Shown here piece by piece: positions 6,501 through 11,537 of a DNA stretch of 24,673 bases. Every line of letters starts with the position of its first letter. The stretch's first letter is position 1. The notes under the pieces were generated by a model. It saw only the letters and a list, made by a program, of their open reading frames with translations, was not told the origin of the DNA and searched no databases. Source of the stretch: Bacteriovoracaceae bacterium UBA4097 (GTDB lineage Bacteria; Bdellovibrionota; Bacteriovoracia; Bacteriovoracales; Bacteriovoracaceae); assembly GCA_002381765.1 (NCBI GenBank), contig DFXX01000032.1, forward strand, positions 66,749 through 91,421, given 5' to 3'. Made by a program: the position numbers and the translations under genes.

Positions 6501-7057
6501 AACTTCGTCTTAAAACCTATTCCCATCGAGAGATGTTCAGTTGGATTAATTTCTCCAAAGTTTGAGAACCAGTTCATGATCCACACATCATTCAGCCCGG
6601 TTTCAAAGTAAAAAGAATCCCTTCTGGCCTTATCCAGGAAGTAGGAAGCCCCGAAGCTTGCGATTGCTCTCACCGAGCCTATAGGATAATACTTACGAGG
6701 AGGTTCTCCGTATTTATGTGTCTCATACTCAAGTCCTAGAACATGATAAATATTAAGCCCCATATGAAAGCTGAATCTACTCCAATCAAATAAGCGATAG
6801 GTCTGCCTAAAAGTAACCGTTTCAAGTTGGCGCCCCAAAGATATTTCAGCGGGCACAATCCCGTACATAAGTCCCAGACTATATCGACCGAATTCCCTAC
6901 CTGCACCAACAGAAATAAGACCAATTTCTCCTGCAAACTGCGAATTAATATGATCAAGATAATTAGTAGCGGCCTGACTATTAAAAATAAGGAGAAGGCT
7001 AAAAAGATATTTTCTGATGGGATATTCCTCCTGCTCCTGAGGTAATCGAAAGCTCAT
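6497..7057 (-). CDS. Small outer-membrane beta-barrel-like protein, start uncertain
   Basis: The product is an exported protein. KYLFSLLLIFNSQA is a clear signal-peptide core, followed by ATNYLDHINSQ and a mature chain of short amphipathic strands ending in SMGIGFKTKF with a terminal Phe, typical of an outer-membrane barrel of about 8 strands. The family is not identified. The start is a puzzle. The ATG used here (7057) gives a 15-residue acidic pre-sequence before the signal core and has no ribosome-binding site. A strong GGAGG lies only 8 nt before an in-frame ATC at 7018-7016, which would give an ideal signal peptide (IRKYLFSLLLIFNSQA). The gene overlaps the 3' end of the upstream phosphoesterase, so translation may be coupled. 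An ATG at 7141 is also open but less likely. Confidence 0.68.
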   Translation of the reverse strand: MSFRLPQEQEEYPIRKYLFSLLLIFNSQAATNYLDHINSQFAGEIGLISVGAGREFGRYSLGLMYGIVPAEISLGRQLETVTFRQTYRLFDWSRFSFHMGLNIYHVLGLEYETHKYGEPPRKYYPIGSVRAIASFGASYFLDKARRDSFYFETGLNDVWIMNWFSNFGEINPTEHLSMGIGFKTKF

Positions 7058-7790
7058 AAAAGGATTTTTTAGATGACGCTCCGATGGTAATCCGAACCCC
7101 ATTTCCAAAAGATTTTTCATAAGGATTGTGATCATGCCCATTTAAAAAATAGTCCACATTATACCTTACCATTAAATCTTCCCATCGACTTATCTCCTCA
7201 GGGGTAAAGCGATCGGTATCCTCAGGAGAAACATGGGCTATTAAAACTCTTTTATGAGAAGGATCTGATTGTGACAACACTGCTTCCACCCAATCCATAT
7301 CTGGAACCCTTCCTGGTGACTCCCAATTGTTATTATTGAAGATGATGAAATGGGTATCATGAAAGATAAAATGAAAGGTATCGCTACCAAAGAGTCGCTT
7401 GTAAATTTTTCTTCCGCCTGAAATAAGATCATGATTTCCAACGGCCACGAGATAAGGAATCTTTAATCCATTCAGATAAGATCTCGCTTCATGAAATTCA
7501 TCTATAAGACCCAAATTTGTAATATCTCCGGCAACTATAGCAAATGCATATGAAGAAGAGTTAATAACATCGATTTGTTTTTCTAACTCTTTATAGTAAT
7601 TGTGAGTATCCGATATAAAAGCGACCTTGAAGCTTGTAGGAGTTTCAGCTTCTAAAGATTTAATCGTTCGAACATTGAGATCGTTTAGCGATAATTTAGG
7701 GGCATCTGTTGTATAGGGAGACACATTGAACTTGCAAGATACTGCAATAAAAAATAGTCCGAGAATCTTAAGAGATCGCGACTTATACAT
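6999..7790 (-). CDS. Lipoprotein calcineurin-like metallophosphoesterase
   Basis: This is a probable secreted lipoprotein of the calcineurin-like metallophosphoesterase superfamily. From the ATG at 7790 the signal is MYKSRSLKILGLFFIAVSC, with a lipobox AVSC. All core metal-binding motifs appear in order: SDTH (D-x-H), GDITN (GDxx), GNHD, a later His in LIAHVSPED, and GHDH (GHxH). Proteins of this kind cleave phosphomonoesters or phosphodiesters using two metal ions; the substrate cannot be told here. A TTG start at 7805 would add five residues; neither start has a good ribosome-binding site (AAAAAGG is close to the ATG). The 3' end overlaps the following barrel gene, so the two are probably co-expressed. 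The mature enzyme would face the periplasm or outer membrane. Confidence 0.85.
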   Translation of the reverse strand: MYKSRSLKILGLFFIAVSCKFNVSPYTTDAPKLSLNDLNVRTIKSLEAETPTSFKVAFISDTHNYYKELEKQIDVINSSSYAFAIVAGDITNLGLIDEFHEARSYLNGLKIPYLVAVGNHDLISGGRKIYKRLFGSDTFHFIFHDTHFIIFNNNNWESPGRVPDMDWVEAVLSQSDPSHKRVLIAHVSPEDTDRFTPEEISRWEDLMVRYNVDYFLNGHDHNPYEKSFGNGVRITIGASSKKSFYELSITSGAGGISHQKISF

Positions 7791-7826
7791 AAGCCTTTTT
7801 AACAAGTCCCTGAATCATTGGCCACG

Positions 7827-7863
7827 AAAAGAAGTTGATGTCGCAGAGAGGCGACACCAACTT
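7827..7863 (-). terminator. Rho-independent terminator after the DUF2383 gene
   Basis: Arms of 13 bases at 7832-7844 and 7851-7863 pair with a single mismatch (a G-U pair in one strand's RNA) around a 6-nt loop. Read on the minus strand, the stem is followed by C then TTTT. It lies 8 nt beyond the stop of the minus-strand gene ending at 7872 and before the start of the phosphoesterase gene, so it separates two same-strand units. Confidence 0.75.
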
Positions 7864-7871
7864 AAGCAATC

Positions 7872-8282
7872 CTAAAGATACTGATTGATGGTACTTAGGT
7901 GTCTTTCTTGATTGGGTAGAAGTTCTGTTTGGATGATATTTTTAAGCTCAGGAGTAATCCCATCACTCTCTAATGCTTCTCTATAATCATTTATTCCATG
8001 TTGCTCACCCACTTTAAGCGCCTGCAGGGCCGCCTTGTCTCCGAAGAGAGAAGCTCCTCCTGCGAAGGCCTGGGCAAATGAACCCCAAGGACCCGAAGAT
8101 TGCGCTTCTTCGTTAGAATCAAAGCTGCCGTATCGCTGCAAGGTATCGGCGGCCCGAACATGATCCTCCCTGATAGCACTCAGCTCGCTTCTTTCAGCAG
8201 TATCATCGATTCTATTTAGAACAGTATCTATACTCTCGATAGCAGACTTCTCTCCTCTAATTAATTCATCTAACTTTTTCAT
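7872..8282 (-). CDS. DUF2383/PA2169-type four-helix-bundle stress protein
   Basis: The 136-residue product from the ATG at 8282 is entirely helical. It matches the DUF2383 (PA2169-like) ferritin-like pattern: KLDELIRGEKSAIESIDTVL, then an EDHVRAADTLQ helix, a glycine-rich turn (GPWGSFAQAFAGGASLFG), a GEQHGINDYREAL helix, and a C-terminal LLPNQERHLSTINQ helix. Glu and His residues recur at helix positions that could bind metal, as in ferritin-like folds. A strong AGGAGG is 6 nt before this ATG, so the longer open frame to 8327 is not used. A terminator follows. Related proteins are linked to stress or stationary phase; the molecular role is unknown. Confidence 0.8.
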   Translation of the reverse strand: MKKLDELIRGEKSAIESIDTVLNRIDDTAERSELSAIREDHVRAADTLQRYGSFDSNEEAQSSGPWGSFAQAFAGGASLFGDKAALQALKVGEQHGINDYREALESDGITPELKNIIQTELLPNQERHLSTINQYL

Positions 8283-8395
8283 CGGATCCTCCTTTAAAGG
8301 TGAAACGTCATGGTAGTCAGAGAACAAGAGTGAGAGAACTCTTTTATCCTTGATCTTATCTGAAGAAATATGATCAAAGTCATACTAGGATAATT

Positions 8396-8407
8396 ATGAT
8401 TAATCAT
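8396..8407. repeat. Perfect palindrome ATGATTAATCAT, possible operator
   Basis: This 12-base perfect palindrome lies in the divergent region between the DUF2383 gene (minus) and the CoA-transferase gene (plus). Its centre is about 44.5 bases before the ATG at 8446. The half-sites TGAT/ATCA are those of FNR boxes but spaced by 2 rather than 4, so it is probably a different operator. Nearby, TTGATC (8350-8355) and GATCAA (8372-8377) form a second, wider dyad. Confidence 0.45.
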
Positions 8408-8433
8408 ATAATGACGAGCAAATAATAGGGAGA

Positions 8434-8439
8434 TAACAT
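8434..8439 (+). promoter_or_regulatory. Putative -10 element of a leaderless transcript (TAACAT)
   Basis: TAACAT lies exactly 6 nt before the ATG at 8446, within the 9-base string GATAACATC that is also found at the identical distance before the ATG at 2520. ATGACG at 8411-8416 is a possible -35 with a 17-nt spacer. GGGAG at 8428-8432 is 13 nt from the ATG, too far for a normal ribosome-binding site. Confidence 0.5.
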
Positions 8440-8445
8440 CGCTGT

Positions 8446-9720
8446 ATGAAAACTTTAAAAACCACCACAGAATTATTTCAACATATCAAATCTAACGACA
8501 CTGTATTCGTTCATGCAGGAGCAGCTACTCCCATCTATCTCTTGAATGAGCTTACAAAAGAGGCCGGTCGATTAAAGAATGTGGAACTGGTGCATCTTCA
8601 CACAGAAGGCCCAGCAGTCTATTCAAAATCAGATTTTTCTTCTGCTTTTAAAGTCACCAATCTCTTTGTAGGTAAAAATTTAAGGGGGAGCCTCGACTAT
8701 GATCGAATCGACTATCTCCCCTGCTTTCTTTCAGAGATACCTGGTTTATTTAGATCTGGTATAAAACCCATTAACGTGGCCATTATTAATGTTTCACCTC
8801 CGGACAAACACGGTTATGTCTCCCTAGGTGTTAGTGTTGATGTCGCTAAAGCTGCAGTTGAAGTCGCAGACATTGTTATAGCCCAGATAAATAAATATAT
8901 GCCCCGTATTCTGGGTGATGGACTCATACATGTGAATGATATTGATTATGCTTTTGAATATGACGAGCCTCTCTATTCTCCCAAAAAAGGGAATCTGACA
9001 GATATTGAGATGAAGATCGGAAAGAATATTGCTGAGCTTGTTGAGGATGGAGCTACCTTACAGTTAGGAATTGGATCCATCCCCGATGCCGTCTGCCACT
9101 ACTTAACTCAACATAAACACCTGGGTCTGCATACTGAGATGTGGAGCGACGGGGCGTTTAAATTAATAAAGGAAGGTGCTGTTGATAATTCTCTGAAGAA
9201 GTTTCATCAAGGAAAATCAACATCTGCTTTTATTATAGGCTCGCAAGAACTTTATGATTTCACCAATGACAATATGTCTGTCCTCACTCTTGATGCCAGC
9301 TATGTGAATTTCCCCATCAATATCATGAGAAATCCGAAGGTCACAGCAATCAATTCGGCAGTTGAAATCGACCTCACAGGACAGGTATGTGCTGATTCCA
9401 TCGGTGCTAAGGTCATTTCTGGAGTTGGAGGACAGATGGATTTTTTACGAGCTGCTGCCTTATCCACCGGTGGTAAACCTATCCTTGCCTTTACTTCCAC
9501 CACCAAAAAAGGGATATCCCGCATTCAAAATTTTCTACGCCCAGGTGCTGGTGTTGTGACGACCCGGGCCCATATACATTATGTGGCCACGGAATATGGC
9601 GTTGTAAATCTATATGGTAAAACTCTGGGGCAAAGGGCCAAGGCACTTATCAGCATCGCTCATCCCGACCATCGAGAAAGACTGGAGAGAGAATGGAGAG
9701 AAAGTGAGAGATGCATATAG
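8446..9720 (+). CDS. Acetyl-CoA hydrolase / acyl-CoA:carboxylate CoA-transferase
   Basis: This 424-residue cytoplasmic enzyme belongs to the Cat1/AbfT (4-hydroxybutyrate or butyrate:acetate CoA-transferase, acetyl-CoA hydrolase) family. The two-domain layout is complete. VSPPDKHGYVSLGVSVD lies near residues 116-132, GIGSIPDAV at 208-216, HTEMWSDG with the likely catalytic Glu231, and GVGGQMDF at 326-333 (CoA-site loop), then GVVTTRAHIHYVATEYGVVNL near the C-terminus. These enzymes move CoA between a carboxylate and an acyl-CoA through a glutamyl-CoA thioester. Acetate is the most common partner, but the acid used cannot be read from sequence. The length is typical of the family. It is monocistronic, behind a probable leaderless promoter and divergent from the DUF2383 gene. 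A short AT-rich hairpin overlaps the stop codon (9714-9729). Confidence 0.9.
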   Translation: MKTLKTTTELFQHIKSNDTVFVHAGAATPIYLLNELTKEAGRLKNVELVHLHTEGPAVYSKSDFSSAFKVTNLFVGKNLRGSLDYDRIDYLPCFLSEIPGLFRSGIKPINVAIINVSPPDKHGYVSLGVSVDVAKAAVEVADIVIAQINKYMPRILGDGLIHVNDIDYAFEYDEPLYSPKKGNLTDIEMKIGKNIAELVEDGATLQLGIGSIPDAVCHYLTQHKHLGLHTEMWSDGAFKLIKEGAVDNSLKKFHQGKSTSAFIIGSQELYDFTNDNMSVLTLDASYVNFPINIMRNPKVTAINSAVEIDLTGQVCADSIGAKVISGVGGQMDFLRAAALSTGGKPILAFTSTTKKGISRIQNFLRPGAGVVTTRAHIHYVATEYGVVNLYGKTLGQRAKALISIAHPDHRERLEREWRESERCI

Positions 9721-9802
9721 CATTATATGGTTTCCTTTCGACACCAATAGGTATCAGTATGATCCCAAATAACTAACATCGCCTCAAATCAACGCATTGG
9801 TT

Positions 9803-9829
9803 TTGACAAAGATTTCTCTTTATTAGATT
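9803..9829 (+). promoter_or_regulatory. Possible promoter of the cysteine-rich secreted protein
   Basis: A perfect -35 TTGACA at 9803-9808 is followed after 15 nt by TAGATT at 9824-9829, a short spacer for sigma-70. This would start transcription near 9836, about 34 nt before the ATG at 9870. It is only moderately convincing because of the spacer. Confidence 0.4.
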
Positions 9830-9869
9830 GATAAACCAACGAGACGGTTTTCATCATGAGGAGATTTCG

Positions 9870-10271
9870 ATGCTTAATTTTAAACTTTTGATAGCTTTTG
9901 TATTTGTGGCCTTTGCTTCAGTTCAAGACGTTTCTGCTCAGTATCGTCCCGATTATCCCCGTGGCCGTGTGACTTGCACTGCAACTGATACTGGTTGGGA
10001 GGAGCACTGGGGTGGACATAGAAACTGCGGCTCTTGCCTACAACATCACAACCGATGTGTAGAAAGATGCTCAGAACAAATGGAAGTTTGTGAGGCCCGT
10101 GGAACGACCTATGATGGTTCAACCAGAGTCTTTAGAGGGGCGGGTCCGGATCGTCGCTCGGCAGAAATGGCAGCTCGCAGGAGCTGCGAATTTAATCGCA
10201 ATATGAGACACTGCTCAGTTATTTCATGTCGCTCAGAAAGTCGCACAGTATCCAATCGTTCTTGTCGTTAA
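9870..10271 (+). CDS. Secreted cysteine-rich protein, unknown function
   Basis: The 133-residue product starts at the ATG at 9870, where GAGGAG (9858-9863) is 6 nt upstream; a longer open frame from 9828 lacks this. The Sec signal is MLNFKLLIAFVFVAFASVQDVSA, with cleavage before QYRP. The mature protein of about 110 residues carries ten cysteines, an even number compatible with five disulfides. They fall in three groups: one early TCT, a middle set (NCGSC, RCVERC, EVC), and a C-terminal set (SC, HC, SC, SC). It is rich in Arg, His and Ser. The C-terminal pattern loosely resembles DUF4189-like proteins, but I would not assign a family. An exported structural or binding role is likely, and catalysis is not indicated. 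Confidence 0.78.
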   Translation: MLNFKLLIAFVFVAFASVQDVSAQYRPDYPRGRVTCTATDTGWEEHWGGHRNCGSCLQHHNRCVERCSEQMEVCEARGTTYDGSTRVFRGAGPDRRSAEMAARRSCEFNRNMRHCSVISCRSESRTVSNRSCR

Positions 10272-10283
10272 CATTGCGGATAG

Positions 10284-10341
10284 CCTTGGTTAAAGAGGTT
10301 CTCGGTCTAAGATAGCTATGACTGAATCTTTTTAACCAAGG
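10284..10341 (+). repeat. Perfect 11-bp inverted repeat that overlaps the RBS of the DUF4142 gene
   Basis: CCTTGGTTAAA at 10284-10294 and TTTAACCAAGG at 10331-10341 are exact reverse complements separated by 36 nt. The right arm contains the AAGG of the Shine-Dalgarno (AAGGAG, 10338-10343) for the ATG at 10349. In a transcript containing both arms, pairing would hide the ribosome-binding site. However, TTGGTT (10286-10291) and TAAGAT (10308-10313), spaced 16 nt, could be a promoter that puts the left arm outside the RNA. In that case the repeat would be a DNA operator. Confidence 0.6.
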
Positions 10342-10348
10342 AGTATCC

Positions 10349-10855
10349 ATGAAAAAAATGATCTTTGCCTTACTGACATTGTCCCTTGCCCTAACGGCAT
10401 CTGCCAGGCCAACCACCGAAGCCGAAGTCGTGAACATGCTCATGACGGTAAATACTCAGGAAATGAACCTAGCTAAAATAGCTAGAACCAGGGCAGAGAA
10501 TAAAGAAGTTAAAGATTATGCTGAGAAGATGTTTAAAGAGCATGCTGAAAACAATGATAAGGCGGCCAAGTTAAGAGATAAACAGAAGATCGGACTCGAT
10601 AAGACTGCAGCTTCAGAAAAGTATAAATTCACCAAAGAAGATAAATCCGAGAAACTCAAAAAATTAAGTGGTAAGGAGTTCGATAAGGAATACATTCAAA
10701 CCCAGGTAGAAATGCATCAGAATGTACTAAAAAGATTAGAAGACACTCTGATCCCTAATACGCAAAATAAAGAACTCAAAGCGATGTTGTCGACGACCAA
10801 AGAAAGTGTTCAGCAACATCTTCAGCACGCTCAAAAAATTCAATCAAAGCTATAA
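10349..10855 (+). CDS. DUF4142 exported ferritin-like protein
   Basis: This 168-residue exported protein has a signal peptide MKKMIFALLTLSLALTASA. The mature part is a four-helix bundle with the DUF4142 signature. It begins with TEAEVVNMLMTVNTQEMNLAKIARTRAENKEVKDYAEKM in pieces (about 23-60), followed by FKEHAENNDKAAKL, then a second pair of helices including FDKEYIQTQVEMHQNVLKRLE and ESVQQHLQHAQKIQSKL. Conserved Glu/His pairs lie where ferritin-like proteins bind metal, though metal binding is not proven for the family. AAGGAG is 5 nt before the ATG, and the RBS lies inside an inverted repeat arm, suggesting regulated translation or an operator. A strong terminator follows. The role is probably an envelope stress function, inferred only from the family. 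Confidence 0.88.
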   Translation: MKKMIFALLTLSLALTASARPTTEAEVVNMLMTVNTQEMNLAKIARTRAENKEVKDYAEKMFKEHAENNDKAAKLRDKQKIGLDKTAASEKYKFTKEDKSEKLKKLSGKEFDKEYIQTQVEMHQNVLKRLEDTLIPNTQNKELKAMLSTTKESVQQHLQHAQKIQSKL

Positions 10856-10856
10856 C

Positions 10857-10911
10857 TTTTGGGAGGTCTGATTATTTGTAATTAGACCTCCCAAAACTTC
10901 ATTATTTTTTT
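10857..10911 (+). terminator. Strong rho-independent terminator between convergent genes
   Basis: Arms of 18 bases at 10857-10874 and 10879-10896 pair with one mismatch around the loop TTTG. A T-rich tract with seven or more consecutive T's follows at about 10904-10911 on the plus strand. It ends transcription of the DUF4142 gene. On the minus strand the stem is not followed by a T-tract, so it is a weaker terminator for the CBS gene. Confidence 0.9.
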
Positions 10912-10916
10912 AAAGT

Positions 10917-11348
10917 CTAAGAGTCTGACTTATAATCACTCTTAGAGTTCGCCATGGGAAACAAGATTTCAACTAAAGCATTTAGAGCATCGGTGGTAGT
11001 GAATATCCCGTAAAGATTCCCGTCATTATCTAAAACAATTGCAGATCCTTTTTTTTGAGAGGATAGCTGGAAGGCCACCTCTCCAAGATTATCATGTTGA
11101 TAAACAGAGAGAACTGAATCGTTCATGATATCTTCGATCCTTAGCATCTTCCCCCAGTCTTTCCCAATATGAGTCAGAATGTCTCTCTCGGAAATGATAC
11201 CCACAACTTTATCCTTCTGAATCACGGGTAAATGCCTGATCCCATTCTCCTGCATCAGCTCCAGGGCCTTATCAAGATTCTCATCAGTACCAATTGTTAC
11301 CACAGACGGGCTGGTAAATTCTTCAACCGTCATTTCTAATCTTTCCAT
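10917..11348 (-). CDS. Two-CBS-domain protein
   Basis: The 143-residue product is a tandem CBS-domain (Bateman) protein without another catalytic domain. CBS1 spans about residues 7-62 (SPSVVTIGTDENLDKALELM, RHLPVIQKDKVVGIISERDIL). CBS2 spans about 70-128 (DIMNDSVLSVYQHDNLGEVAFQL, GSAIVLDNDGNLYGIFTTTDALNAL). Such modules usually bind adenine nucleotides and act as energy or redox sensors. The start is the ATG at 11348, with AAGGAG 7 nt upstream; the longer frame to 11405 is not supported. An FNR-like box (CTGAT-N4-ATCAG) at 11397-11410 lies 41.5 bases before the start site predicted from a TAGTCT -10 (11374-11369). Control by the FNR-type regulator in this window is therefore likely. Confidence 0.9.
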   Translation of the reverse strand: MERLEMTVEEFTSPSVVTIGTDENLDKALELMQENGIRHLPVIQKDKVVGIISERDILTHIGKDWGKMLRIEDIMNDSVLSVYQHDNLGEVAFQLSSQKKGSAIVLDNDGNLYGIFTTTDALNALVEILFPMANSKSDYKSDS

Positions 11349-11396
11349 AATTATTCTCCTTATGCCCAAGACTAACATAATGAAAGAGGAGAATGG

Positions 11397-11410
11397 CTGA
11401 TGCAAATCAG
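11397..11410. promoter_or_regulatory. FNR-type box CTGAT-GCAA-ATCAG
   Basis: CTGAT and ATCAG are exact reverse complements with a 4-nt spacer, the same half-sites as the box upstream of the FNR-type regulator at 3183-3196. It is 55 nt before the start of the minus-strand CBS gene and about 134 nt before the plus-strand gene at 11538. The distance to the CBS gene fits class II activation, so that is the more likely target. Confidence 0.65.
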
Positions 11411-11537
11411 GTTTGCCTTAATTTGAAGGAAAGGGATATCGGAGTACTTGTATAAAGTTTACATACCGGGGGAAGTTCACTTTTTAGGCACTTCTCGAAC
11501 ATGATACCTCCTGCGTCATCGCCTAAAGGAAGCCCTC

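Noticed and set aside
7058..7141. Extended N-terminus of the minus-strand barrel gene from the ATG at 7141
   Set aside because: It would place 41 residues before the signal peptide and lies entirely within the conserved end of the phosphoesterase gene. A TATAAT upstream is part of that coding sequence.
8283..8327. Longer start of the DUF2383 protein at 8327
   Set aside because: AGGAGG directly precedes the ATG at 8282, and the family begins at about that residue.
9828..9869. Longer start of the cysteine-rich protein
   Set aside because: It adds a hydrophilic segment before the signal peptide. The ATG at 9870 has GAGGAG at good spacing.
11349..11405. Longer start of the CBS protein at 11405
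   Set aside because: The extra residues are unlike a CBS N-terminus and cover the promoter and FNR-like box. The ATG at 11348 has a clear AAGGAG.
11453..11460. Perfect TAAAGTTT, the sigma-28 -35 consensus, upstream of the 646-residue secreted protein
   Set aside because: No GCCGATAA-like -10 follows at 11 nt (GAAGTTCA is found instead), so it is not a sigma-28 promoter.
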